Notes under the pieces: model-generated
The model's database searches: none
Seen by the model: only the letters and a program-made list of their open reading frames with translations
What the model was told of the DNA's origin: nothing
Shown here: piece by piece, positions 6,974-13,314 of the stretch
Layout: every line of letters starts with the position of its first letter
Position numbering within the stretch: position 1 is the first letter of the stretch
Position numbers and translations under genes: made by a program
Assembly (NCBI GenBank): GCA_910587835.1
Contig: CAJUNQ010000023.1
Span: forward strand, 1-14,767
DNA length: 14,767 nucleotides
Reading direction: 5' to 3'
Source of the DNA: an uncultured Oscillospiraceae bacterium
Lineage (GTDB): Bacteria; Bacillota; Clostridia; Oscillospirales; Acutalibacteraceae

Positions 6974-8320
6974 TTAGCTTTCTGGTGCAGGCGCGGGTTT
7001 TTGGAACTGCTGATAGTGCTTGGAAGTCCGCAGCCGGTACAGCATCAAAAGCCCACGGACGCACAGCTCTGACGCCATAGCCACCCACATACCGGGCAGG
7101 CCCAGCCGCCCCACCAGCAGCAGAGCCAAACCGATACGCACGATCCAGATGCTGCCCAGGTTCATCAGGCTGGGCACAAAGGTGTCGCCCACGCCGCGCA
7201 GGGCTCCCGCCGCCACAATGGAGATGGCAAACAGCGGCTCGGCCAGCAGCTCGATGCGCAAGACCCGCGCCGCCAGCTCCCGCACCGCAGGGTCGGGGGT
7301 GAGCAGCATAAACACGAAGGGGCAGAACGCCATCATCAACAGGCCGGTGAGGGTCATAAAGGCCGCGCCCATGGCCGTGCAGATATTGCCGTAGCGCTTG
7401 GCCTGCTCTACATTGCCCGCGCCTACGCTCCGGCCCACCAGCGTGGTGGCCGCCGAGCCGATGCCATAGCCGGGCATATAGCACAGGCTCTCTGCGGTGA
7501 CGGCGAAGGAATTGGCTGCAATGGACACCGGGCCAAGGGGTGCGATAATGCGGGTGGCGGCAACCATGGCGCTGTTCATGGCGACCTCCTGTACTGCCAG
7601 CGGCGCGCCGATTTTCAGAGCTTTCTTGAGGATTTCCGAGTCAAACCGGCAGTTTTCCCGGCGAAACCGCAGCTGCTTGTTGCAGAAATAGCACCGCCAG
7701 GCCATGAGCAGAGAGACTGCCGCACAAGCCAGGGTGGTGCCCATGCCCGCGCCCAGCACGCCAAACCGTGGGATGAAGATGGAGTTGAAAGCCACGTCCA
7801 GGGCACACATGACGGCGTTTAAAATGCTGGGGGTGACCATGTCGCCGGAACACTGCAAAAACGACGAGGTCAGCGAGTTCAGTTGGGAGAACGGCAGCAT
7901 GAGGGCGAACATCATGAAGTAGGCGGAGGAGTTGGCGCGGATAGCCGGGTCGCCGCCTAAAAGCGCAGGCAGCGGCCCGCTGAGCGCCAGCCCCAGCAGA
8001 CACAAAAGTCCGGAGACGGTCGCCGCCGTGACAAGCCCGTGGCGTACCACGTCCCGGGCCTTTTTAGGGCTTTCACCGCCAATGTGGTGGGCTACCTGCA
8101 CGGAAAATCCCGCCGACACCGCGTAGGTCACGCCATTCAAGAGCCAGGTGCTGGAGGACACCAGCCCAATGGAGGCCGATGCGTTTGCCCCCAGCGCACC
8201 CACCATGGCAGAGTCTATGTACTGCATGGCGATGGTGGTGATTTGCGTGAGAATGGCGGGCAGGCTCAGCTTCCACACCTCCGCAACCTGGGGCTTCAGC
8301 GCACGAAAGTTCAGCTTCAT
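6974..8320 (-). CDS. MATE family multidrug efflux transporter
   Basis: A 448-residue integral membrane protein of normal MATE length, with about twelve hydrophobic segments arranged as two six-helix halves. It would export drugs or other organic cations by sodium or proton antiport. The N-terminus WKLSLPAILTQ...YIDSAMVGALGANASASIGL and the mid-protein GYGIGSAATTLVGRSVGAGN are family hallmarks. The ATG start overlaps the MarR gene stop in an ATGA arrangement at 8317-8320, so it is translationally coupled as the last gene of a VOC-MarR-MATE operon. Its expression is probably controlled by the MarR protein through the operator at 9164-9179. The substrate is unknown. No clear terminator is seen after its stop. 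Confidence 0.92.
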   Translation of the reverse strand: MKLNFRALKPQVAEVWKLSLPAILTQITTIAMQYIDSAMVGALGANASASIGLVSSSTWLLNGVTYAVSAGFSVQVAHHIGGESPKKARDVVRHGLVTAATVSGLLCLLGLALSGPLPALLGGDPAIRANSSAYFMMFALMLPFSQLNSLTSSFLQCSGDMVTPSILNAVMCALDVAFNSIFIPRFGVLGAGMGTTLACAAVSLLMAWRCYFCNKQLRFRRENCRFDSEILKKALKIGAPLAVQEVAMNSAMVAATRIIAPLGPVSIAANSFAVTAESLCYMPGYGIGSAATTLVGRSVGAGNVEQAKRYGNICTAMGAAFMTLTGLLMMAFCPFVFMLLTPDPAVRELAARVLRIELLAEPLFAISIVAAGALRGVGDTFVPSLMNLGSIWIVRIGLALLLVGRLGLPGMWVAMASELCVRGLLMLYRLRTSKHYQQFQKPAPAPES

Positions 8321-8781
8321 TGGGTTTCGTCCTCCTGCTCGTCGTAATCCCCGGTCAAAAAAAACTGTTTCATAGCGAGGGCAAACCGGTGCAAGTCCTC
8401 TACAAATGCTGTGTCATGCTCCGCAAAGTACCGCCGGAACAGCCGCTCCTCCATTTCATAGACTGGGCGCAAAACCTCGTCGGCATAGGCTTTGCCCGAG
8501 GGGGTCAACTCTACATATAACTCCCGCCGGGTACCGGGGACAGGGCGCAGCGTCACTTGGCCGGACTTTTCCAGTTCTTTGACCAGGGTGTTCACGGTGG
8601 TGCGGGGGAAATTCCAGTCCCAGCAGATTTGGCTTTGGGTGTGGGCCTGGCCGTCGTTGAGAGCGGAGAGCAGCCAGAGCATATTGGGTTTTATTTTGGC
8701 GTTCTTAGAGAACACGCTGTAGGCCCCGTCGATCTGATAGACGGCCTTGCCCAACTGCCGGAAAAATGCGTAGCGTTCCAC
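8317..8781 (-). CDS. MarR family transcriptional regulator
   Basis: A 154-residue winged-helix repressor, the usual MarR length. Residues 48-72 (TQSQICWDW, then PRTTVNTLVKELEKSG) form the helix-turn-helix, and about 76-92 (VTLRPVPGTRRELYVEL) the wing. The flanking helices make the dimer interface. The start is GTG at 8781, only 3 bases after the VOC stop. The ribosome site (CAGGAA) lies in the end of the VOC gene. It overlaps the MATE start by ATGA. Context suggests it represses its own operon and is released by a drug-like ligand, perhaps one exported by the MATE protein. The palindrome at 9164-9179 is its likely binding site. Confidence 0.9.
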   Translation of the reverse strand: MERYAFFRQLGKAVYQIDGAYSVFSKNAKIKPNMLWLLSALNDGQAHTQSQICWDWNFPRTTVNTLVKELEKSGQVTLRPVPGTRRELYVELTPSGKAYADEVLRPVYEMEERLFRRYFAEHDTAFVEDLHRFALAMKQFFLTGDYDEQEDETQ

Positions 8782-8784
8782 GGT

Positions 8785-9138
8785 TTATTCCTGGATCAGC
8801 TGGATTTGTACGCCGCTGGGGTCTTTCACAAAGAAAAACGACACACCCGGCGCGGGGCTGATGATGTCTGTGGGTTCCAGTCCCAGACCATTGAGACGCT
8901 CGTGTTCGCTCTCTACATTCTCGGTATAAAAGCCAATGGCAAGGCCGCTGCCGGTGTAGGCTTGCTCTGCCGGTACTTCAATCAGCTCAATTTCCGTTTC
9001 ACCCTTTTGGTTCGCCAGGAACACCATGGGCGCGTTGGGGCGGCGGTCGGACACGATTTCCAGATGGACGATGTCCTGGTAAAAAGCCACGGAGTCCTCC
9101 AGCCGGGTAGTGTAGATGGTGACGTGCTGCATAAACAT
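8785..9138 (-). CDS. VOC superfamily (glyoxalase/bleomycin-resistance fold) protein
   Basis: A 117-residue protein with the paired beta-alpha-beta-beta-beta modules of the vicinal oxygen chelate fold: MQHVTIYTTRLEDSVAFYQD at the start and SFFFVKDPSGVQIQLIQE at the end. Candidate metal ligands are His5, Glu49 or Glu51, and Glu117. The second-module histidine used by glyoxalase I is not evident in LAIGFYTENVE, so true glyoxalase activity is doubtful. Roles in thiol addition to, or sequestration of, a toxic compound are typical for this class. ATG 9138 follows GAAAGGAAG. It is the first gene of the operon with MarR and MATE, which suggests resistance to a shared toxic substrate. Confidence 0.85.
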   Translation of the reverse strand: MFMQHVTIYTTRLEDSVAFYQDIVHLEIVSDRRPNAPMVFLANQKGETEIELIEVPAEQAYTGSGLAIGFYTENVESEHERLNGLGLEPTDIISPAPGVSFFFVKDPSGVQIQLIQE

Positions 9139-9163
9139 AGGGAAACTTCCTTTCAGCGTTTAG

Positions 9164-9179
9164 AATACGGATTCGTATT
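9164..9179. promoter_or_regulatory. Palindromic operator candidate for the MarR regulator
   Basis: AATACG-GATT-CGTATT, a 6+4+6 inverted repeat, starts just downstream of the -10 box of the VOC-MarR-MATE promoter, around the transcription start. Size and position fit MarR autorepression. Binding is inferred. Confidence 0.55.
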
Positions 9180-9181
9180 TT

Positions 9182-9210
9182 AATATAGCATGGAAGGGGA
9201 AGAATGTCAA
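9182..9210 (-). promoter_or_regulatory. Promoter of the VOC-MarR-MATE operon
   Basis: On the minus strand, TTGACA (9210-9205), a 17-base spacer and TATATT (9187-9182). This is a near-consensus housekeeping promoter directed at the VOC gene. Confidence 0.8.
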
Positions 9211-9240
9211 GACTATCAAGAACAGGTTTTTCTGAAAATC

Positions 9241-9271
9241 TTGACATGGAGTGCCCTTCAAGTGTTATAAT
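9241..9271 (+). promoter_or_regulatory. Promoter of the SGNH hydrolase gene
   Basis: TTGACA at 9241-9246 and TATAAT at 9266-9271 are both perfect boxes, but the spacer is 19 bases, longer than the optimum, which may make it weak or activator-dependent. It diverges from the VOC operon promoter. Their -35 regions form an inverted pair, TGTCAAGA (9205-9212) and TCTTGACA (9239-9246). Confidence 0.65.
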
Positions 9272-9311
9272 ATAAAGTAAAATTATCTTTTTAATAATAG
9301 AGGAGCAGCTT

Positions 9312-9947
9312 ATGAAAATCCTATTCATCGGCAACAGCCATACCTTTGTCCACTATGTGCCCGCCAGAGTCAAAGCCTTTTGCGAGAGACACGGCCAGCC
9401 CATTGAGCCGGTGATGCTCACCCACCCCGGCATAGGGCTGGATTGGCACCTGGGCCAGTCCCAGACCTATTTCAACCTCATGTGCGGCGGTTACGACGCC
9501 GTGGTTTTGCAGCACAACGCCCACCCGTTCCCTGGCAGGGATTCCTTACTGGAAGCCGGGGAAAAAATGGCTGCGTTCACACCAGAGGGCACAAAAATCT
9601 ATTTGTATATGACCTGGAGCGAGAAGAATAACCCAGAGGGACAAGGGGTTATGAGCGAAGCATATGAAGCTCTGGCAAATAAAACCGGCGCAGATGTCTG
9701 CCCGGTGGGACGCATTTGGTGGCAGGCTGCGAAAGCCCACCCGGACGAGGAGCTTTACTTTGCCGACGGCGAACACAGCTCCGTACTGGGGGCGTCCCTG
9801 TCGGCGGCGGTGATTGGACGTACATTGCTGGAGATGGAGGTCACGGCAGAAGATTGCTATGCCGATGCGAAAGTGTTGGAGAAGCTGGAGGTGGATTCCC
9901 GGATGATCGATCTGGTCATGCGGGACGGGAAATTAGATATGGAATAA
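9312..9947 (+). CDS. SGNH/GDSL-like hydrolase family protein
   Basis: A 211-residue cytoplasmic protein with SGNH hydrolase landmarks. Block I is GNSHT at residues 7-11 with nucleophile candidate Ser9, in place of the common GDS. Block III is around GYDAVVLQHNAH (60-71). Block V is DGEH at 152-155, supplying Asp152 and His155. Such enzymes are esterases or deacylases, but this GNSHT subgroup has no firmly assigned substrate that I know of. ATG 9312 follows AGAGGAG. There is no signal peptide. It is transcribed alone, divergently from the VOC-MarR-MATE operon, and could share control through the intergenic region. Confidence 0.8.
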   Translation: MKILFIGNSHTFVHYVPARVKAFCERHGQPIEPVMLTHPGIGLDWHLGQSQTYFNLMCGGYDAVVLQHNAHPFPGRDSLLEAGEKMAAFTPEGTKIYLYMTWSEKNNPEGQGVMSEAYEALANKTGADVCPVGRIWWQAAKAHPDEELYFADGEHSSVLGASLSAAVIGRTLLEMEVTAEDCYADAKVLEKLEVDSRMIDLVMRDGKLDME

Positions 9948-9954
9948 GGTATGA

Positions 9955-10122
9955 GGGTATGGCTTGCTGAGTCATTTCGCCAATCAAGTAATAGTTGAAA
10001 ATCTTCTGCTTTCAGTGGGGATAAATCTGTTGCTGGTTATTCCCAGCATTCTGGTCGCCAACACACCGCTCTGGACCGCTTACAATAATACCACAATCGC
10101 ATCTGCTGTAGCAGGCGGATAA
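9955..10122 (+). pseudogene. Relic frame of a small hydrophobic protein end
   Basis: A frame open from just after a TGA at 9952 to TAA at 10120-10122 reads YGLLSHFANQVIVENLLLSV, then GINLLLVIPSILVANTPLW, then TAYNNTTIASAVAGG. One membrane-like segment is clear. There is no start codon with a ribosome site, so it is probably the 3' end of a lost membrane-protein gene. I do not recognise it. A good terminator follows at 10193-10231. Confidence 0.35.
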
Positions 10123-10125
10123 TAT

Positions 10126-10165
10126 AAAAAATACGGCACGACGGCAAAAGAAAGAGCCGTTGTGC
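10126..10165 (-). terminator. Possible leftward terminator
   Basis: A 10-bp stem (10136-10145 with 10156-10165, one G-U pair) and 10-base loop. On the minus strand it is followed, five bases on, by T6 complementary to A 10126-10131. It would stop leftward transcripts that read past 10634. Confidence 0.4.
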
Positions 10166-10192
10166 AGCAGTCTATCGTTAGGTCCATTTGGA

Positions 10193-10231
10193 GAATGCTG
10201 GCTTTTGAAATCCAAGCCGCCATTCTTTTTT
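10193..10231 (+). terminator. Rho-independent terminator
   Basis: Stem GAATGCTGGCTT (10193-10204) with AAGCCGCCATTC (10214-10225), with one mismatch and one G-U pair, a 9-base loop, then six T at 10226-10231. It would end transcription from the SGNH hydrolase gene or from the relic frame before it. Confidence 0.75.
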
Positions 10232-10392
10232 ATCTCCCAAAAGCGTAACGGGACAACGTTGACAGATACGGCGGCTGACAGGAGACGCCCACCCACTCCG
10301 CAAAAGCACCGCCCCCTGGGAGCGCCCAGCCCCCCCCCAACCGCAAATCATCATAAAACGCTCGGCAGGACGCCCCAAATTTTGGAAAAGCC

Positions 10393-10422
10393 TTGCGCCC
10401 CTTTCAGGGGATATGCTATACT
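10393..10422 (+). promoter_or_regulatory. Promoter candidate for a stand-alone RNA
   Basis: TTGCGC (10393-10398), an 18-base spacer and TATACT (10417-10422). The -35 matches 4 of 6 consensus bases and the -10 matches 5 of 6. The only thing downstream on this strand before the convergent metallo-hydrolase gene is the self-complementary segment at 10426-10573. Confidence 0.55.
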
Positions 10423-10425
10423 CAT

Positions 10426-10573
10426 AGGGATACCGGCCTGCCCTTATAAGAGCTTCCACAAAGCCTTAGGAGCCAGCAGAGCCGCCCTAAGCCGCTATTC
10501 CGCTGTCCTCTCCGGCAACACTGTCTACAGTATGCGGGACACGTGGAAGCGGCAGGCCGCTCTAATGTACCCT
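10426..10573 (+). ncRNA. Structured non-coding RNA candidate (6S-RNA-like rod)
   Basis: The two ends pair: AGGG(A)TAC 10426-10433 with GTACCCT 10567-10573, then CGGCCTGCC 10434-10442 with GGCAGGCCG 10551-10559 (9 of 9). After a 9-base one-sided bulge, GCTTCCAC 10452-10459 pairs with GTGGAAGC 10543-10550 (8 of 8). Inside, CTTAGG (10465-10470) pairs with CCTAAG (10486-10491), and TGTCC (10504-10508) with GGACA (10537-10541). A long rod with an open middle, about 150-180 nt long, transcribed alone from its own promoter, fits the general plan of 6S RNA. No strong terminator is seen, only a T5 run at 10626-10630 after weak hairpins. No open frame of note is present. The 6S identity is a hypothesis, but the structure is directly visible. 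Confidence 0.5.
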
Positions 10574-10633
10574 GCTAAAAGCCGATCAGCCGCATATACG
10601 CCGCCGGTGCGGGCATACCCTACAGTTTTTCTC

Positions 10634-11467
10634 TCAGAACTCCACTACCATCCCATCGTAGGAGGTGAGAAAGCCCTGCTTCCCGGCTGCGTCGGCCATC
10701 TCGTCATACCCGGCCTTGCCGTTGTGAGAGAAGTGGTTCACCACATGCAGGGTCTGGGCCCTGGTAAGCCCCATGTCTGCCAGGGTCTGGCGCAGCTCAC
10801 AGTTCACGGCCAGACCCATGTGGTTCTCACGGCCAGGGTTCAAAAGCCCGTTGGTGCAGTCGTAGGACACCAGGTCCAGAGCCACCGGGTGGGCCCGGAG
10901 ATAGTCCAGGGTCTCAGGGGGCAGAAAGCCTGTGTCGTGGGCATAGAGCATGGCCCTGCCTCCCTTTTCCAGCAGATACACCAGAGAGTCCTCTGCCCCG
11001 TGGTCAGCCCGCAGAGGGGTGATCTGAAAGCCCTCGGCCTCAAAGGGCGCAAAGGCGGCAATCTGGTGCAGCTGCAGCCTGCCCTCCCGGTCCATGTCGG
11101 CAAAGCCGGGGGTCTCGGTCCGCACCCGGGCCAGCACCGGCGCCGCGCCGTACAGGTGGAAGGTGCGGGGCCCGGGCCGGTGGGCGGCCCAGCTGTAAAG
11201 GCATTCCAGCTCAGCGGGGTACAGGTGGTCGCTGTGGCAGTGGGTGACCAGCAGGGTGTCTATGTCGTAAAGCTTCAGCCCGTCCCGCAGGGTGTGCAGA
11301 TAGGTGTCCGCAGGCAGGTCCAGCAGCAGCCTGTCGTCTACCAGAGCCTGGCTGCGGGTGCGAATGTTCCGGCCCCCCTTGCGGCGGGCGTCCTGGCACA
11401 CAGGGCACAGGCAAAAGGGAGCGGGCACAGCCTCAGCGGCGGCAGTGCCAAGATATTGCAGCTTCAT
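10634..11467 (-). CDS. PhnP-like metallo-beta-lactamase-fold phosphodiesterase
   Basis: A 277-residue metal-dependent hydrolase. The metal motif is THCHSDH with His76, His78, Asp80 and His81. His156, Asp178 and His245/248 are further ligand candidates. The N-terminal FCLCPVC (Cys19, Cys21, Cys24) matches the extra structural zinc site known in PhnP, the cyclic-phosphate phosphodiesterase of phosphonate breakdown. The start is taken at ATG 11467, preceded by AAAAGAGG. An in-frame extension to 11548 would translate through the 14-bp repeat array and adds no conserved sequence. No other phn genes are present, so the substrate may be another cyclic phosphate or phosphodiester. It is divergent from the AraC regulator gene, which may control it. 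Confidence 0.82.
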   Translation of the reverse strand: MKLQYLGTAAAEAVPAPFCLCPVCQDARRKGGRNIRTRSQALVDDRLLLDLPADTYLHTLRDGLKLYDIDTLLVTHCHSDHLYPAELECLYSWAAHRPGPRTFHLYGAAPVLARVRTETPGFADMDREGRLQLHQIAAFAPFEAEGFQITPLRADHGAEDSLVYLLEKGGRAMLYAHDTGFLPPETLDYLRAHPVALDLVSYDCTNGLLNPGRENHMGLAVNCELRQTLADMGLTRAQTLHVVNHFSHNGKAGYDEMADAAGKQGFLTSYDGMVVEF

Positions 11468-11504
11468 AAGCGAACCTCTTTTCTTTTGTTTGTTTTTGGT
11501 ACAG

Positions 11505-11574
11505 ACTTGCTCAGGCAGTCTTACTTGAGCATACTTGCTCGGGCACACATACTCGTGCGTACCTGTTCGGGCAT
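11505..11574. repeat. Array of five degenerate 14-bp tandem repeats in a divergent intergenic region
   Basis: Units are ACTTGCTCAGGCAG, TCTTACTTGAGCAT, ACTTGCTCGGGCAC, ACATACTCGTGCGT and ACCTGTTCGGGCAT, contiguous, with approximate consensus ACTTGCTCGGGCAT. The period is not a multiple of three, so it is not a coding repeat. It lies between the metallo-hydrolase start (11467) and the AraC start (11638), where regulator sites are expected. I see no clear promoter boxes in the rest of 11468-11637. Confidence 0.7.
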
Positions 11575-11637
11575 ACCATCATTACATTATTTTTTGTCCT
11601 CTGTCCAGCGGCAGAAGGGCAGGGGGAGGGGTCAGGG

Positions 11638-12543
11638 ATGAACACCAAAGAGAGCCGGTTCCATTTTGAGCGGTACTACATCGAGTCCCCCCAAAGGTAT
11701 GGGGACATTTTCCTCTACCAAATCGGCGACCGGCTCTGCCGGGGCGGGGTGGAGATTGCCTCTCATGTGCAGGTCTGCCACGAGATTTCCTGCGTGGTCT
11801 CCGGCACGGGGTTCATGTATGCGGGGGGCGAGGCTTTCCGGGTAAGGCAGGGGGACCTGTTCCTCTCCCCCCTGGGAACCGTCCACCGCATCCGGTCCAG
11901 CGTGCACGACCCCCTGCGGTACTCCTACTGCGGCTTTATGCTGGCCCCTGCCTCCTCCACCGGCGAATATGCCGGGCTGATGGAGTTTTTTGCCCAGCCA
12001 CCCCAGCCCCTGGCCCCAGACCGCTCCGGCAGTGTGCGCCAGGTGTTCTCGCTGCTGCTCAACGAGCTGCTGGTGGACAGCCCCAGCGCCGGACTGCTGG
12101 TGAAAAACGGGCTTGAGCTGCTGTTTCTGCTCACCCGCCGCTGCTATGAGAGAACCGGCGTCCGGCCCAAAGAGCCCCGGCAGAGCGGGAGCTTCCGGCA
12201 GCGCATGGTATATGATGTGGTCAACTACATTGACAACCACATTCTGGGCATCCACCGTCTCACCGACATCAGCGACCAGCTGGGCTACAGCTACTCCTAC
12301 GTCTCCCAGTCCTTTGCCGCGGTAATGGGCAGCAGCCTGAGCAACTATTACCAGCAGCGGCGGTTTGAAAAGGCCGTAGAGCTGCTCAGCCAAGCCAACA
12401 CCGTCACCCAAGTCTCTGAAGCCCTGGGCTTTGACTCAGTTCAGTCCTTCAGCCGCTTCTTCCGCAAAAGCTGCGGCGCGCCCCCCTCCCGGTACATGCA
12501 GAGCGCCAGCCCCGCCGACCCGCAGCCGGAAAAGCCCAAGTAG
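11638..12543 (+). CDS. AraC family transcriptional regulator
   Basis: A 301-residue regulator with an N-terminal cupin-type sensing domain (about residues 20-115, including HEISCVVSGTGFMYAGG and QGDLFLSPLGTVHRI). A linker follows, then the C-terminal AraC DNA-binding domain at about 190-288. The two helix-turn-helix units are near 206-228 (HRLTDISDQLGYSYSYVSQS) and 255-275 (TVTQVSEALGFDSVQSFSRF). ATG 11638 follows a G-rich AGGGGTCAGGG ribosome site. Cupin-type AraC proteins usually activate carbohydrate or small-molecule genes. The divergent metallo-hydrolase and the 14-bp array between them are the likely targets. Its 3' end is partly duplicated downstream at about 12785-12957. Confidence 0.9.
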   Translation: MNTKESRFHFERYYIESPQRYGDIFLYQIGDRLCRGGVEIASHVQVCHEISCVVSGTGFMYAGGEAFRVRQGDLFLSPLGTVHRIRSSVHDPLRYSYCGFMLAPASSTGEYAGLMEFFAQPPQPLAPDRSGSVRQVFSLLLNELLVDSPSAGLLVKNGLELLFLLTRRCYERTGVRPKEPRQSGSFRQRMVYDVVNYIDNHILGIHRLTDISDQLGYSYSYVSQSFAAVMGSSLSNYYQQRRFEKAVELLSQANTVTQVSEALGFDSVQSFSRFFRKSCGAPPSRYMQSASPADPQPEKPK

Positions 12544-12599
12544 CCCTCAACCTATTATAATGAGGACTGGGCGCAGAAGCAACCGTTTGGGGTTGACTT

Positions 12600-12762
12600 A
12601 GAGCCTATCCCGAAATGATCCGTACGCATCTTGCTGGCATATTTTCCGTCATATAGCGGCCAAATTTCTTGACAGGCGTCAGCCTGCCTGCAAAATTTTG
12701 ACGCCATCTGACGATCAATCTGACTGCGCAATCTGCCCACGTCTCATTCCGGGATAGGCTCT
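12600..12762. mobile_element. MITE family A, copy 2
   Basis: A 163-bp copy of the element at 4820-4982, with the same terminal repeats. TA is found at both ends (12599-12600 and 12762-12763). It sits in the duplicated region after the araC-type gene. The partner copy of that region (12940-12980) lacks the element and serves as an empty site, and removal of the MITE with one TA restores the alignment. The flank 12544-12599 is the duplicated gene's 3' spacer. Confidence 0.87.
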
Positions 12763-12801
12763 AAGAAAGCTGCTAAACACCCAGTCTGAGAGGCGGGGGA
12801 G

Positions 12802-12957
12802 ATGCACAGTCAGGCCAACACCGTCACCCAAGTCTGTGAGGCTCTGGGCTTTGACTCAGTTCAGTCCTTCAGCCGGTTCTTCCGCAAAAGCTGCGGCGCG
12901 CCGCCCTCAGCCCATTATAAAGGGGACAGGGTGCAGAAGCAACCGTCTGGGGGCTGA
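12802..12957 (+). pseudogene. Duplicated 3' fragment of the AraC regulator gene (51 codons)
   Basis: This segment copies the end of the regulator gene and its spacer. ANTVTQV, EALGFDSVQSFSRFFRKSCG and APPS are kept in frame. The C-terminal tail and stop of the parent are deleted, and the frame runs into copied spacer as AHYKGDRVQKQPSGG before TGA at 12955-12957. An ATG at 12802 follows GGCGGGGGAG, so a 51-residue peptide holding only the second helix-turn-helix could be made, though the ribosome spacing is short. It is most likely an inert duplication remnant. Confidence 0.75.
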
Positions 12958-12965
12958 TTGAGAAA

Positions 12966-12978
12966 AATGCTAAGCATT
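12966..12978. repeat. 13-bp perfect palindrome
   Basis: AATGCT-A-AGCATT lies in the spacer between the duplicated araC tail and the leftward terminator. Function unknown. It may be a protein site or chance. Confidence 0.4.
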
Positions 12979-13002
12979 GCGTGAAAAATGTTATTTTTAG
13001 CG

Positions 13003-13030
13003 AAAAAAAGCCCCGGTCCTCAGCCCGGGC
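13003..13030 (-). terminator. Leftward rho-independent terminator
   Basis: Stem GCCCCGG (13010-13016) with CCCGGGC (13024-13030), one mismatch, 7-base loop. On the minus strand it is followed directly by T7 (A7 at 13003-13009). No leftward gene is recognised to its right in this window, so its client is unclear. Confidence 0.5.
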
Positions 13031-13054
13031 CAGTGTGCCAGAGGGGGAAAACTC

Positions 13055-13083
13055 TTGACTTCTGACGCTGCTTGGGGTATCAT
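13055..13083 (+). promoter_or_regulatory. Promoter upstream of the sigma factor gene
   Basis: TTGACT (13055-13060), a 17-base spacer and TATCAT (13078-13083), each 5 of 6 to consensus. It implies a leader of about 225 bases before the sigma factor start, which contains the palindromic repeats at 13219-13282. Confidence 0.65.
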
Positions 13084-13218
13084 GAAGAAAAGTGCGCCAC
13101 GCCGGTGTGCCTGGGCCTCTCTGCCTTGCCGCCGGGCCCTGTCAGACCAGGTCCGGCAGTGTGGAACCTGTGGGCTCTGAGGAAAATGCAGGAATGGATA
13201 TCAGACGGACTTTCGCTC

Positions 13219-13282
13219 GTGCACAGGCCAAGCCTGTACACGGGTGCACAGGCCAAGCCTGTACACGGGCGCACAGGCTTGG
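13219..13282. repeat. 25-bp tandem repeats, each a near-perfect palindrome, in the sigma factor leader
   Basis: Two identical 25-bp units (13219-13243 and 13244-13268) and a partial third (13269-13282). Each full unit contains ACAGGC-CAA-GCCTGT, extending to 10-bp arms with one mismatch (GTGCACAGGC / GCCTGTACAC). The partial copy gives AAGCCTGT...ACAGGCTT as an alternative hairpin spanning units. It ends 32 bases before the sigma factor start codon. The rest of the leader, 13090-13218, has only weaker inverted repeats and no recognisable gene. Confidence 0.8.
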
Positions 13283-13314
13283 CGGAGCGTTGATAAAGCT
13301 GCGGGAGGGATATT

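Noticed and set aside
10178..10459. 93-codon minus-strand frame in the intergenic region
   Set aside because: It overlaps a plus-strand terminator and a promoter candidate, has odd composition and no ribosome site.
10160..11641. 493-codon open frame on the plus strand opposite the metallo-hydrolase
   Set aside because: Shadow of the minus-strand gene. It crosses a promoter, an RNA-like region and the 14-bp repeats, and has no domain.
11632..12411. 259-codon open frame on the minus strand opposite the AraC gene
   Set aside because: Antisense shadow of a clear regulator, with no ribosome site or recognisable domain.
13219..13282. CRISPR-like repeats
   Set aside because: The units are directly adjacent with no spacers, only two and a half copies are present, and no cas genes are nearby. 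The 14-bp array at 11505-11574 fails for the same reasons.
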